Shown here piece after piece: positions 8,748-18,096 of a stretch of 64,000 bases of DNA. The position numbers were made by a program, and so were the translations under genes. Under the pieces are notes generated by a model. The model saw only the letters and a list, made by a program, of their open reading frames with translations, ran no database searches and was not told the DNA's origin. Within the stretch, counting starts at the first letter, position 1, and every line of letters starts with the position of its first letter. Origin of the DNA: Streptomyces marispadix (GTDB lineage: Bacteria; Actinomycetota; Actinomycetes; Streptomycetales; Streptomycetaceae). The stretch is taken from positions 6,376,001 to 6,440,000 of the forward strand of contig NZ_JAKWJU010000002.1 of assembly GCF_022524345.1 (NCBI RefSeq), written 5' to 3'.

Positions 8748-9700
8748 GCCGCACTCCCTTCGCCGCCGGTCCGGCCTGTCGCGCCGACGGTGACCGGCCT
8801 GGCGGTCGCGTACTCGACGGCATCGCGGGTGAGTTCCATGAACGCCTCCTCCAACGAAGCCTGCCGCGGGGTCAGTTCGCAGAGCGCGATCCCGTTGTCG
8901 GCGGCGATCCGGCCGATCCGCTCGCCGCTCAGGCCGGTTATCTCCAGTGCTCCGCGGGCGTACGAGGTCACGGTCACCTGTGGACCTGCCAGCAAAGTAC
9001 GCAGCCGGTCCGTCTCGTCGGTGCGTACGTGCACCGAATTGCGCGCCGCGTTCCGCGTGAACTCGTCGACCGAGGTGTCCGCGATCAGCCGCCCGCGCCC
9101 GACCACGATGAGGTGCTCGGCGGTCAGCGCCATCTCGCTCATCAGGTGCGAGGAGACCAGAACGGTGCGGCCTTCGGCTGCCAGCCCCTTGAGGAGGTTG
9201 CGGATCCAGAGGATGCCCTCGGGATCGAGGCCGTTCACCGGCTCGTCGAGGACGAGGGTGGCGGGGTCGCCGAGCAGGGCGCTCGCGATGCCGAGCCGCT
9301 GGCCCATGCCCAGCGAGAAGCCGCCGGCTCGTCTGCGGGCCACCCCCCGCAGACCGACGATGTCGATCACCTCCTCCACCCGGCTACGGGGTATGCCCGT
9401 GGTGGCCGCCAGAGAGAGCAGATGATGGAACGCGGAACGGCCGGTGTGGACCGAGCGCGCCTCCAGCATCGCGCCGACCTCGTGCAGCGGTGCGCGGTGC
9501 GCGGCGTAGCGCTTTCCGTTGACCGTGACGTGACCTGCGGTCGGGGCGTCCAGGCCCAGGATCATCCGCATCGTGGTGGACTTCCCGGCGCCGTTCGGCC
9601 CGAGGAATCCGGTGACGGCGCCGGGCCGTACGGTGAAGCTGAGATCCGCGACGGCGGTCTTGTCTCCGTAGCGCTTGGTGAGCGCGTGAGCTTCGATCAT
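8744..9700 (-). CDS. ABC transporter ATP-binding protein (DrrA-like)
   Basis: A 318-residue ATPase. Walker A GPNGAGKST, signature FSLGMGQRLGIASALL and Walker B TLVLDEPVNGLDPEG are all intact, with an H-loop in VSSHLMSEM. The start MIEAHALTKRYG at 9700 gives the usual length; longer in-frame starts upstream lack homology. First gene of the ABC/two-component operon. The C-terminal region after residue 230 matches the extra domain seen in export ATPases of this class. Confidence 0.95.
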   Translation of the reverse strand: MIEAHALTKRYGDKTAVADLSFTVRPGAVTGFLGPNGAGKSTTMRMILGLDAPTAGHVTVNGKRYAAHRAPLHEVGAMLEARSVHTGRSAFHHLLSLAATTGIPRSRVEEVIDIVGLRGVARRRAGGFSLGMGQRLGIASALLGDPATLVLDEPVNGLDPEGILWIRNLLKGLAAEGRTVLVSSHLMSEMALTAEHLIVVGRGRLIADTSVDEFTRNAARNSVHVRTDETDRLRTLLAGPQVTVTSYARGALEITGLSGERIGRIAADNGIALCELTPRQASLEEAFMELTRDAVEYATARPVTVGATGRTGGEGSAA

Positions 9701-9924
9701 TGAGATTCCTCGTCGGGGGCGGGAGTTGGATGACTCCCAAGCTAGATTTCGCGGCCCGGCGAGCGCGTGAGCCCACAGGCTGGACTCCCCGGCGAAGAAC
9801 TGCATCCACGGGTGGAGCCCTGCTACGCCTTGAGGCTGGTCGTGAGGGAGAGCGGTCCGCCCATTGCTCCGCCGACTACTGCCCGGCAGCTCTCGCCGTG
9901 GGTGCCTGGGAGTCCGTTGCCGTT

Positions 9925-9944
9925 CCACTATGGCTATAGTAGTA
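9925..9944. promoter_or_regulatory. Operator-like site upstream of FAD monooxygenase
   Basis: CCACTATGGCTATAGTAGTA contains the inverted repeat ACTAT-GGCT-ATAGT and lies 75 bp before the monooxygenase start. A close relative (CCACTA, 5 nt, ATAGTA, C/G, TA) occurs at 12216-12235 in front of the TetR gene. A further TAGTGG at 9951-9956 extends the symmetry. Inferred binding site for the TetR protein of 11563-12192. Confidence 0.6.
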
Positions 9945-10018
9945 GCACCGTAGTGGTTTCCCTGAGATCTTCAGGGCAGCGGCATCGTGAGAGATCGCAC
10001 CGGGAGCGAGGACATGGC

Positions 10019-11516
10019 ATGAGTGAGCGGCGAGTGATCGTGGTGGGCGCCGGGCCGACGGGCCTGGCCCTCGCGGCCGAACTGGCGCTGGCGGGAGTCC
10101 GCTGCACCGTGCTGGAGAAGCGAGGCGCGGCGCCGAACATCACCCGTGCGTTCGGAGTGAGCGCACGGACGTTGGAGCAACTGGACGCGCGCGGGCTCGC
10201 CGACGAAGTGATCTCAAAAGGCAACAAGGTGCCCAGGGCGCAGGTCAACGTAGACGTGTCCATCGACTTCACGCGGCTGGACAGCCGTTACAACTTCATG
10301 TTGATCGTGCCTCAGAGCGGCACTGAAGCGGTGCTGGAACGCAGGTGCCACGAGCTCGGTGTGGAGGTCCAGCGGGGGGCCGAGGTGACCGGCATCGACC
10401 AGGACGACGACGGTGTCGATGTCCGGATCGGCGGTCCGGGAGGCGCCAGGACGGAACGCGCCGCGTACGTGGTGGGTTGCGACGGTGCGCACAGCGCGGT
10501 CCGGGACCGGCTCGGGGCGCGGTTCGTCGGCGAACAGTACGACGTCCACTTGGCCCTCGCCGACGTCCGTCTCTCCAGTCCACCCGACGAGTTCGTCTTC
10601 GGCCGCACGAACGAGGCCGGAATCCAGTTGCTCATCCCGTTCGGCGACGGCTACCACCGCTCCATCTCGTTCCTGCACGGAGCGGCATCCACAGATCAGC
10701 CGCTCACGCTGGACGAGGTCCGTGAGGCGACTCGGCAGATCGCGGGAACCGACTACGGAATGACCGACATGCGGTGGGCCGCGCGGTTTCACAGCGAGCG
10801 CCGGCAAGCCGAGCACTACAGGTTCGGCCGGGTCCTGCTCGCCGGGGACGCCGCTCACGTCCATTCCCCGGCGGGGGCGCAGGGCATGAACACCGGGATC
10901 GGCGACGCCATGAATCTCGGCTGGAAACTCGCCGCCACGCTGCGGGGGACAGCGCCGTCGTGGCTCCTGGACACTTACGAGTCCGAACGCCATCCGGTCG
11001 GAAGCCAGGTACTGAAGATCACCGACCGCATGTTCCGGCTCGTCATGGTGAAGTCGAAGCTCGCCCAGAGGCTCGCACGGGCCGGGATGCGGACGGCCCT
11101 CGGCATCGAGGCGGTACAGCGGGTGCCGCGCTCGTTCCTGTCCGGGATCGGCTTCTCGTACGCTCCGCACGCTCCCCAGGGAGACAAGCCGCACAAGCTG
11201 GTCGGCAGGCGTGCACCGGAGACGGTGGTGCAAGGCACACGGCTGGCGGAGGCTCTACGCTCCGGGCGGTTCGTGTTGATCGACCACACCCACTCCGGCG
11301 CCGCCGCCGAGGTCGCAAAGGCCCACTACGGCGACCGTGTCGACACGCTCGCAGGAGGACCCGAGAGGGGGCGACGGGGCCGCGCGGCCGCGGGTGCTCC
11401 TGGTCCGCCCGGACGGTTACATCGCGTGGGCCAGGGACGACTCGTCCCCCGATCTGGCGGACTCCGTGAACGGGGCTCTTGCCGCGTGGTGCGGCACTCC
11501 GGCGGGCGCGACATGA
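10019..11516 (+). CDS. FAD-dependent aromatic monooxygenase, apparent frameshift
   Basis: PHBH/MhpA-class flavoprotein monooxygenase of about 499 residues: GAGPTGLALA at the N-terminus, middle motif GCDGAHSAVRDRLG and GDAAHVHSPAGAQGMN for the flavin. The main frame loses homology near 11350-11385; the plus-one frame then supplies the normal thioredoxin-like C-terminal motif VLLVRPDGYIAWA and a TGA at 11514. One extra base in the G-rich run around 11365-11380 explains this; it is either a real mutation or an assembly indel. It hydroxylates a polyketide or other phenolic substrate with NAD(P)H (family knowledge). Convergent with its likely repressor. Confidence 0.8.
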
Positions 11517-11562
11517 CGCTCGGACGCGCGTCCGTCTTCGAGGCAGAGGGCTGGGGCCGCCC

Positions 11563-12192
11563 TCAACCGCGGCGCTGCTTGGGCTTTCGGCGTACGGGAG
11601 TGACGCCCGGCGAGTCCGTCTCCAGGACCAACTCGAGCATGGCGCGGGTGATTTCGCCGGGACTCCGCCCTCCCATCGTCTGCGGCATCACCAGGGAAGT
11701 GAACAGCACACCGTTGTAGAAGGCGTTGAGCAGCTCGACATCCTGACGTGACGGCTCGTCGCCGCCGTTGATATGTGCCTCTTGGGTGAGCTTCATGGAT
11801 TCGTCGGTGATACGGGCGAACTCTCGCCGCAGTTCGGGTCTGCGAGTGCTCTCCAGCGACAGCTCGAACATCGTGAGATAGCGCCCGGGAAACCGGCTGA
11901 GAGCCTGATCGACGACGCTGCTCAGAAGCTCGATCGTGTTCGTCTTTCCCGGCTCCCGAGTGTGTTGCGCGCGCACTTCCTCGATCAACGCGAAGTGAAG
12001 TTCGACGATCCGCCGAGCGGTCGCACCGAGCAGCGCCTCCCGTGAGCGGAAGTAGTTGGACGTCGTCCCCCGCGGCACTCCGGCCTCTTCGTCCACCGCG
12101 CGGTGCGAGAGACCGTGCAGGCCGTCGCGTTGAACGATTTCGACGGCGGCGTCGGTGATGTCGTCACGTCGCTGCTGGTTGCTCGGTGGCAC
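11563..12192 (-). CDS. TetR-family transcriptional regulator
   Basis: A 209-residue TetR protein with HTH at about residues 8-55 (LSHRAVDEEAGVPRGTTSNYF). It starts at a GTG with GGAGGATCACC ahead. Its own promoter region carries CCACTACCGCGATAGTACTA, shared with the promoter of the convergent monooxygenase, so it probably controls both. The basic C-terminal tail (RRKPKQRRG) is unusual for the family. Confidence 0.9.
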   Translation of the reverse strand: MPPSNQQRRDDITDAAVEIVQRDGLHGLSHRAVDEEAGVPRGTTSNYFRSREALLGATARRIVELHFALIEEVRAQHTREPGKTNTIELLSSVVDQALSRFPGRYLTMFELSLESTRRPELRREFARITDESMKLTQEAHINGGDEPSRQDVELLNAFYNGVLFTSLVMPQTMGGRSPGEITRAMLELVLETDSPGVTPVRRKPKQRRG

Positions 12193-12215
12193 GCGGTGAT
12201 CCTCCGGGTCTCAAT

Positions 12216-12235
12216 CCACTACCGCGATAGTACTA
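12216..12235. promoter_or_regulatory. Operator-like site at TetR promoter
   Basis: CCACTACCGCGATAGTACTA, 24 bp upstream of the GTG start of the TetR gene, matches the site at 9925-9944 at most positions and has ACTA/TAGT symmetry. Suggests autoregulation. Confidence 0.6.
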
Positions 12236-12383
12236 CGGCTGCATCTTGGAGCCGCGAGAGCCGAGCGGTCCCGCAAGCGATGTCAGACGACGCGAGCGTG
12301 GCTCCCGGCATTTCACCGAACTCGGCGCCGTACGTGTTCAGTTCGGTCAGACAGCGCCCGCAGCGACGACGGTCATATCGCCG

Positions 12384-12992
12384 TCAGTCGCCTCGCCACA
12401 CGTTGTCGAAGGCCGCTTGCTCGATTGCACGCCGTTGCCGCATGGCCTCCAGTTCCCTCACCGCGTCATGGGCCGCGGCGAGGACGATCTCCACCGCGTC
12501 GTCGGCCCCGGTCGGTGCGTCCCGGGTCTCCGCGCCGCCGATCCCGGCAGCCGTCGCGAGTGCGGAGAACACCGGCTCCTTGGATGCCCAGCGCTCCCTC
12601 GCCCGGCGCCGGTCGAGAGAGTCGGTCAGCGTCAGCCGTCCGGTTCGGAAAGGTGCCCAGCGGCGACGTTGCCGCGTGAGAAGTTTTTCCGCCTCAAGAG
12701 ACGCCAGATAGGTCGAGGCCAGGCCGTTGCCCCGGCGCCACAGCCAGTCGGCGACCGACTCGTACGGTGCCTTTCGCACGATCGACGCCGCAGCCTCGTC
12801 CAGCAGGTGATCGGATGGGGCCGTCCCCTGGTCGCCCGGCATGACCTGGGCGCCGTCCAGCCTGATGGTCCCCGCGGCCAATAGGTCGATCAACTCGGCT
12901 CCCGCCAGCGCGAGCGACAGGTCGCCTTGCTCCAGAGGGCGACCGGGTGCCACGTCCACGGCGATGATCATCAGGTCGCGGGGTGTGGTCAT
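12384..12992 (-). CDS. GPP34-family protein
   Basis: A 202-residue protein of the GPP34 (GOLPH3/Vps74-like) family, common in Streptomyces. Seen: start TPRDLMIIAVD, central LDEAAASIVRK and tryptophan-containing VADWLWRRG, then LEAEKLLTRQRRR, the order typical of the fold. Eukaryotic relatives bind phosphoinositides; the bacterial role is unknown. ATG at 12992 is preceded by GGGAG. Stands alone between a TetR gene and the catabolic island. Confidence 0.85.
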   Translation of the reverse strand: MTTPRDLMIIAVDVAPGRPLEQGDLSLALAGAELIDLLAAGTIRLDGAQVMPGDQGTAPSDHLLDEAAASIVRKAPYESVADWLWRRGNGLASTYLASLEAEKLLTRQRRRWAPFRTGRLTLTDSLDRRRARERWASKEPVFSALATAAGIGGAETRDAPTGADDAVEIVLAAAHDAVRELEAMRQRRAIEQAAFDNVWRGD

Positions 12993-13385
12993 AGCGGCTC
13001 CCTGCCAGGGACGGTCGGCAAGCGTGCCCGCAGGTTCACCAAGCCGATCGCGCAGCGCTTCCAGTCCGGTTCGCCGTCCAGCTCTTCCTCCGCCGTGCGG
13101 CCGTCGAGAGCTGCATGCCTCGTCTGCGCTCCCGTCTCGCTCGCACGTCCACGATGGCACGGCCGTACGTGCTTCGCTCACTGCGCCGATCCGAGTGGCA
13201 TCCGGATCACGAGCCGGTCTGTCGCTGGTCGGGCCAGTTGACCGGAGGCCCTCCGCACACGAACTGCATTGCCTGGTCCGAGGGCGATGCTCCCGGAGCA
13301 CGGAACATCGCCTTGCCGAAATCCCATGACTGCATGAGGCAATGTGCTCATCCCCTTGACGGGTGGCTCGGTGCGCACTAGATAC
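12993..13385. other. Gene-poor stretch before the catabolic island
   Basis: About 390 bp with only composition-driven open frames and no ribosome binding sites in front of them. It marks the left border of the island; no repeat, tRNA or integrase remnant was seen. Confidence 0.4.
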
Positions 13386-13401
13386 TCCGTATGCGGAATA
13401 T
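13386..13401. promoter_or_regulatory. Island operator copy 1 (TCCGTATGCGGAATAT)
   Basis: Matches the island consensus TCCGTATACGGAATAT at 15 of 16 positions. It overlaps the first ATG (13391) of the tannase-family gene, so either the transcript is leaderless or translation starts further in. Confidence 0.7.
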
Positions 13402-15013
13402 ATCCGAGATCCGATCTCTCCTGACCCGTAGCGTCGGTCGGAGCTGTGCTGTCATCTCAGTGACGCTCGCGTTGTCTCTCCTCGTGGTGGCGCCCGTCAG
13501 AGCCGACGGGGAAACGTCGCGAGCTACTGCGGAAGGGGGCGGCATCGCACCCGTGCTGGCGTGCGAGGAGCTGGTGTCCGAGTTCAGCCTTCCCAGCGGC
13601 GACGTGAGCGTCGTCAGCGCGGTCCCTGTTCAGGAAGGCGACCCGGAGGCTCATTGCCTGGTTCGCGGCACGGTCGAGCCCGCCGTCGACTTCGAGCTCA
13701 AGCTCCCGCTGCGCGGCTACCACGGCCGGTACTTGCAGTACGGGTGCGGCGGTTTCTGCGGCGGCGTCGAATCCCCGGTCCTGAAGGGCTGTGCAGCCGA
13801 AGACGGAGGAGCGGCCGTGGCCGCCACCGACGACGGGCACCGGGCGCCATCGCTGGACGGAAGCTGGGCAGCGAACGACCGTGCGGCGCGTGACGACTAC
13901 TTCTACCGCGCCCCGCACGTCGTCGCGCAGGCCGGCAAGCGGCTCATCGAGAGGTTCTACGGCGACCGCCCCCGGCATTCGTACTTCACCGGATGTTCGA
14001 ACGGCGGCCGCGAGGCGCTGATCCTCGCGCAGCGCTATCCGTCGGACTTCGACGGGATCGTCGCGGGCGCTCCGACAAGTCACCTCGGGCCGCTCTCGAT
14101 CTACACCGCCTGGCTGGTCCGCACGAACAGCGGGCCGCACGCGTTGCGCCCCGACCAGATCCCGGCCCTGCATCAGGCCGTGCTGGACGCCTGCGACGGG
14201 CTCGACGGACTGGTCGACGGGTCGTTGGAGGATCCGCGCGACTGCCGGTTCGACCCCGCGGACGCGGGCTTCTCGGCCGGACAGTCCCGCCTGATCCGGA
14301 AGCTGTACCGGGGACCACGCGACGAGCAAGGCCGGCGTCTCTATCCCGGTGGGCAGCCGTACGGATCCGAGTCGAACTGGGTCCCGTGGCTTGCCGCTCC
14401 GCCCGACTTCGGACCCACGGTCGCCGAGCGGCTGGCTGACGGCCTCCTGAAGTACACGATGTACCCGATCGGTTCGCCGGCGTCGTCAGTGGCCGACGTT
14501 CCCTTCACGGCCCGGGAGGTCCGCCGGATCAGCGTCGAGGGCAGGAAGACGCACGCCATGAACCTCGATCTCTCGCGGTTCCGCGCCGCAGGCGGAAAGC
14601 TCATCCTGTGGCACGGCTGGGCGGACCAGGGCATCCCTCCGACGACGACCGTCGACTACTACCGTCGTCTCGGGAGTCCCAAGGCCTGGGCGCGGCTGTT
14701 CATGGTGCCGTCGGTCGGGCATTGCAGCGGAGGCGACACCTTGAACACGTTCGACGCCTACCCGGCAGTCGTGGACTGGGTCGAGCGGGGTGACGCGCCC
14801 CGCGTGGTCATCGCCGAGCGACGGTCCCCGACGGGCGCGGTGGAACGAACCCGGCCGGTGTTCCAGTACCCGTACCGGGCTCGGTACGACGGCACGGGCG
14901 ACGTCGACGATGCAGCGAACTTCCGCCCCGTGAGCCCGGGCGTCGATCACCGGGACCGCATCGACTGGGTGGGGGAGTACCTGCACCGCATCCCGGGGCC
15001 CAGCGTGCCGTAG
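13391..15013 (+). CDS. Secreted tannase/feruloyl esterase-family hydrolase
   Basis: A 540-residue exoenzyme with a long signal peptide (hydrophobic core about 20-36, cleavage near RADG). The tannase-family CS-D-HC motif is complete: Cys202-Ser203 in GCSNGGRE, Asp415 in HGWADQG and His444-Cys445 in VGHCSGG. Family members hydrolyse aromatic esters (tannins, feruloyl or chlorogenate esters, MHET). No Shine-Dalgarno precedes 13391 and an operator copy covers that ATG; an in-frame GTG at 13460 is a less attractive alternative because it shortens the signal peptide. Likely supplies aromatic acid to the importer encoded in the same island. Confidence 0.88.
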   Translation: MRNISEIRSLLTRSVGRSCAVISVTLALSLLVVAPVRADGETSRATAEGGGIAPVLACEELVSEFSLPSGDVSVVSAVPVQEGDPEAHCLVRGTVEPAVDFELKLPLRGYHGRYLQYGCGGFCGGVESPVLKGCAAEDGGAAVAATDDGHRAPSLDGSWAANDRAARDDYFYRAPHVVAQAGKRLIERFYGDRPRHSYFTGCSNGGREALILAQRYPSDFDGIVAGAPTSHLGPLSIYTAWLVRTNSGPHALRPDQIPALHQAVLDACDGLDGLVDGSLEDPRDCRFDPADAGFSAGQSRLIRKLYRGPRDEQGRRLYPGGQPYGSESNWVPWLAAPPDFGPTVAERLADGLLKYTMYPIGSPASSVADVPFTAREVRRISVEGRKTHAMNLDLSRFRAAGGKLILWHGWADQGIPPTTTVDYYRRLGSPKAWARLFMVPSVGHCSGGDTLNTFDAYPAVVDWVERGDAPRVVIAERRSPTGAVERTRPVFQYPYRARYDGTGDVDDAANFRPVSPGVDHRDRIDWVGEYLHRIPGPSVP

Positions 15014-15034
15014 TCCGCAGGACCGCAGCACGCA

Positions 15035-15072
15035 CTTCTGCCTCCGGCCGCGCACGCGGCCGGAGGCAGAAG
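15035..15072. terminator. Strong bidirectional terminator
   Basis: Perfect stem of 17 bp (CTTCTGCCTCCGGCCGC with its complement) around a 4-nt loop, between the ends of the tannase-family gene and the convergent dioxygenase gene. Confidence 0.85.
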
Positions 15073-15125
15073 TCGCTGAGGAGTTCTCGATTCGGTGAGG
15101 AGGTCTTGTTCCGGGCCCGCGTCGG

Positions 15126-15984
15126 TCAGCGCATCGCTGCCGGCATATCGGAGTGCCCCATTGTTCGGGCCGTCCCCGCGGCCACACGCGCGGCACCCAG
15201 GTCGAGTCGTCGACCCGCAGAACCTCGCAGGTGTACTCGACGATGTGCTGGTCGGGGTCGAAGAAGTACGAGAAGAGGTTGTTTCCCGGACCGTGCCGGC
15301 CTGGGCCCCACACCCGCGAGATGCCGGCGTCTCCCAGCACCTTCACCCCGTTCGCCAACGCCGTCCAGTCCTCGACCGTGAAGGCGGTGTGATGCATGGA
15401 CGGTGCCGGGTTCTCGGACCGGATGAGCGCGAGCGAATGATGGTTGGCGTTGCAGCGCATGAAGGCCATGAGGTTCTCGGTCTCGTCGGAGAGACGGAAA
15501 CCGAGGACGTTCTCGTAGAACTCCCTGCTGGCGTCGTAGTCGGGGACCCTGAGCACGACGTGGTCCAGCCCCAGGGGCTTCACATCGCGGGTGCCGTATC
15601 CGTCCGTCCGCACCTCGAGGTCGGTGACCAGCTCGACGAGCACCCCTCCCGGGTCTCGGAACCGCAGTGCCGCTCCGACGCCGGGTTCGAGGTCGCGGGT
15701 GGGCGGTATCTCGACCGGAAGCCCGCGCATGCCGAGTGCGTCCTCGGCTCGTCTGAGATCGTCGGCGCTCTCGACGACGAACGCGATGTGGTCGAGATCC
15801 GGTGCGCCCTCACTGAGCACGACGGCGTGGCTGTCGGGCGAGTTCGCCCGGAAGTACCGCGGCCCTCGTGCTCCTCGGTGAGATCGAGGCCCCACCGGTC
15901 GGCGTAGAACTCGCTGGACCGATCGACGTCGCCGACCCGGAGCCCGACGTGCGCGAGCCGGACGACGTTGACCGAGGTGTTCAC
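15126..15984 (-). CDS. Extradiol (VOC) ring-cleavage dioxygenase, two apparent frameshifts
   Basis: Two-domain catechol 2,3-dioxygenase-like protein of about 285 residues. The N-terminus (VVRLAHVGLRVGDVDRS) starts at a GTG at 15984 in one frame; from about 15860 the homology continues in another frame (GPRYFRANSPDSHAVVL) through the C-terminal domain with Fe(II) ligands His in GLDHVVLRV, His in MHHTAF and Glu in HIVEYT. Near 15145 a second shift is needed to reach the natural end WGTP-DMPAAMR and TGA. Both shifts look like lost or gained single bases. Expected role: meta-cleavage of a catechol made by the dioxygenase/dehydrogenase pair. The start overlaps the ferredoxin stop (GTGA). Confidence 0.8.
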
Positions 15985-16223
15985 GGCAACTCCCGTCGGG
16001 TGGTGGACGCTGCGCTCTCATCCGTCGCGGCGGCCACGATGGCAAGGGCCGCAGCGGGGCATTCGGCGACAGCGTGCTCGACCTTCGGGCGGTCGCCGTC
16101 GGCGATCTCGTGCTGGAGCACCTTGACCGAGCCGTCGCTGCCGATGTCGAAGTACGCCGGGGCGGCGAACACGCAGTTTCCGTACCCGTCGCACGCCTCG
16201 ACGCTGGCAGAAATGAAGCTCAT
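15981..16223 (-). CDS. Small [3Fe-4S]/[4Fe-4S]-type ferredoxin
   Basis: An 80-residue ferredoxin with cluster ligands in ACDGYGNC and the distal CPAAAL, the three-cysteine pattern of [3Fe-4S] ferredoxins. In PAH-type dioxygenases of actinomycetes a ferredoxin of this class, not a Rieske ferredoxin, delivers electrons to the oxygenase. It is the only ferredoxin in the island and is therefore the likely partner of one or both ring-hydroxylating dioxygenases and of the reductase at 28340-29527. Translationally coupled to the dioxygenase gene; an operator copy lies 24 bp upstream. Confidence 0.85.
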   Translation of the reverse strand: MSFISASVEACDGYGNCVFAAPAYFDIGSDGSVKVLQHEIADGDRPKVEHAVAECPAAALAIVAAATDESAASTTRRELP

Positions 16224-16246
16224 GGCTGACTCCCTCGCGACTGATG

Positions 16247-16260
16247 CGTATACGGAATAT
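16247..16260. promoter_or_regulatory. Island operator copy 2 (CGTATACGGAATAT)
   Basis: Identical to the last 14 positions of the consensus; 24 bp upstream of the ferredoxin start on the minus strand. Confidence 0.7.
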
Positions 16261-16452
16261 TGCAATCAGAGCCCTGCGGCGGGCGCCTGTCAAGCCTGCG
16301 GGGCGGCCCCAGGCCCGGTGCGGTGGATCGCCGTCGGTGCTCCGACGAGGCGGCGCCATCGGCAGTGACCTCGCAGGAACGCGCCGCTCGGCCCGAATCG
16401 GCGAATGAGGGGCCTTGGCCCCGCTGGCCCCGCTACCGGGTCAGGCGAATCG

Positions 16453-16482
16453 TTGACACTGGGATTTGGCTGTGCCTAGGAT
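16453..16482 (+). promoter_or_regulatory. Sigma70-type promoter of the dioxygenase operon
   Basis: TTGACA at 16453-16458 and TAGGAT at 16477-16482, separated by 18 nt. Predicted start near 16489, just ahead of operator copy 3, so a bound regulator would block initiation or early elongation. Confidence 0.6.
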
Positions 16483-16500
16483 CACAACGAGAAGAAATGA

Positions 16501-16514
16501 CGTATACGGACTAT
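16501..16514. promoter_or_regulatory. Island operator copy 3 (CGTATACGGACTAT)
   Basis: Differs from copy 2 at one position. Lies between the predicted transcription start and the GTG of the first aldehyde dehydrogenase gene. Confidence 0.7.
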
Positions 16515-16533
16515 CCATTCCTGGGAGGCTCCT

Positions 16534-18096
16534 GTGACGCGATCAACGGCGGATCCGGCGCACGCGTCCCTGAAGCCTGCCGGTGGCGGTCTTTCGGCCA
16601 ACGAGGCTCGGGCACGCGAGCTGCTGAACCGCGACTGGCGCCTGCTGGTCGGGGGAGAACTCCGCTGCGCCCAGAGCGGGGCCGCCTTCCCGGTGACCAG
16701 TCCGTACACCGAGGAACGGATCGCGCTGGTGCCGGACGGAGGGCAGGCCGACGCAGACGCAGCGGTGGCCTGTGCGAAGGAGGCGTTCACGGCCTGGTCG
16801 GCGCGGACGGCGGCCGACCGCGCCGACCTGGTCCTGCGCCTCGCCGATGCCGTGGAGCGCCGGGCCGGCGATCTGGCCCTGCTCGACGCCGTCGACGGCG
16901 GTGCGCCGATCGCCGTGATGGCTGACGATGTGGCGTTCGCCGTCCAGACGCTGCGGTACTTCGCGGGGCTCGCCCTCGAACTGAAGGGCACCACAACGCC
17001 GGCCAGTGAAAATCTCCACTTCACGGAGCGCCAGCCGTACGGCGTGGTGGCGAAGATCATCCCCTTCAACCACCCAGCGCTCTTCGCGATCAGTAAGGTC
17101 GCCGCGCCTCTCGTGGCCGGCAACAGCGTCGTGCTCAAACCGGCAGAGGCGACTCCGCTGTCGGCACTCCTGTTCGGCGAGATCTGCCGCGGCGTCCTCC
17201 CGGCAGGCCTCGTCAACGTGGTCGTCGGCGACGGCCCACTCGTGCCGGACGCTCTCGTACGGCACCGGGACGTGCACCGCATCGGGTTCACCGGAAGCGA
17301 GGCCACCGGGCGAGCGATCCAGCGGGCGGCAGCGGAGGTGGCGGTCAAGCAGGTCACGCTTGAGCTGGGCGGCAAGAACGCCCTGATCGCGTTCCCGGAC
17401 GCCGACCCGGAAGAGGTCGCCGAGGGTGCTGTCCGGGGCATGAACTTCACATGGTCGGGCCAGTCCTGCGGATCCACTTCACGTCTGCTCGTGCACTCCG
17501 CCATCGCTGACGACGTGCTCCGGCGGATCGCGGAGCTCCTCGCTGACCGCGTGTACGAGTCGCCACTGTCGCCCACCGCGGTCCAGGGCACCATCGTGAA
17601 CCGCTCGCAGTACCGACGGATCTTGGACTTCATAGAAGCGGCCGTCGCGGAAGGCGCCGAGATCGCCGCCGGCGGCGGACCCCCCGGTGGCGACGTGCCG
17701 GGCCTGTTCATCGAGCCGACGGTGCTCGACCAGGTCCGGCGGGATCACCGGGTGGCGAATGAAGAGGTCTTCGGTCCGGTGCTGTCGGTGATCCGCTGGA
17801 CCGACGAGCAGGAGGCCATCGAGATCGCCAACGGCGTCCGGTACGGGCTGACGGGCAGCGTGTACACGAACGACATCCGCCGGGCTCACCGCGTGACGCG
17901 GGCACTCGAGACCGGCTACGTGTGGATCAACGGGTCGGGTCGGCACTTCATGGGGGTGCCCTTCGGCGGGTGGAAGAACTCGGGCACGGGCCATGAGGAA
18001 GCGCTGGAGGAGCTGTTGAGCTACTCGCGGCTCAAGTCCGTGAACGTGATGCTGCACGCCACCGGCACCGATACGGAGAGGGCGAAGAACTCATGA
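16534..18096 (+). CDS. Aldehyde dehydrogenase
   Basis: A 520-residue NAD(P)-dependent aldehyde dehydrogenase; Rossmann site FTGSEATG, general-base Glu in LELGGKN and catalytic Cys in SGQSCGS. GTG start with GGGAGG seven bases ahead. It oxidises an aldehyde to the acid; in this context most plausibly the aromatic aldehyde released by the hydratase-aldolase of the island, as salicylaldehyde dehydrogenases do in naphthalene pathways. First gene of a nine-gene operon; its stop overlaps the dioxygenase alpha start (ATGA). Confidence 0.92.
   Translation: MTRSTADPAHASLKPAGGGLSANEARARELLNRDWRLLVGGELRCAQSGAAFPVTSPYTEERIALVPDGGQADADAAVACAKEAFTAWSARTAADRADLVLRLADAVERRAGDLALLDAVDGGAPIAVMADDVAFAVQTLRYFAGLALELKGTTTPASENLHFTERQPYGVVAKIIPFNHPALFAISKVAAPLVAGNSVVLKPAEATPLSALLFGEICRGVLPAGLVNVVVGDGPLVPDALVRHRDVHRIGFTGSEATGRAIQRAAAEVAVKQVTLELGGKNALIAFPDADPEEVAEGAVRGMNFTWSGQSCGSTSRLLVHSAIADDVLRRIAELLADRVYESPLSPTAVQGTIVNRSQYRRILDFIEAAVAEGAEIAAGGGPPGGDVPGLFIEPTVLDQVRRDHRVANEEVFGPVLSVIRWTDEQEAIEIANGVRYGLTGSVYTNDIRRAHRVTRALETGYVWINGSGRHFMGVPFGGWKNSGTGHEEALEELLSYSRLKSVNVMLHATGTDTERAKNS

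Noticed and set aside
14486..15100. Extension of the extradiol dioxygenase frame across the tannase gene
   Set aside because: It continues only because a base is missing near 15145; the other frame gives the natural end DMPAAMR and stop at 15126, before the terminator.
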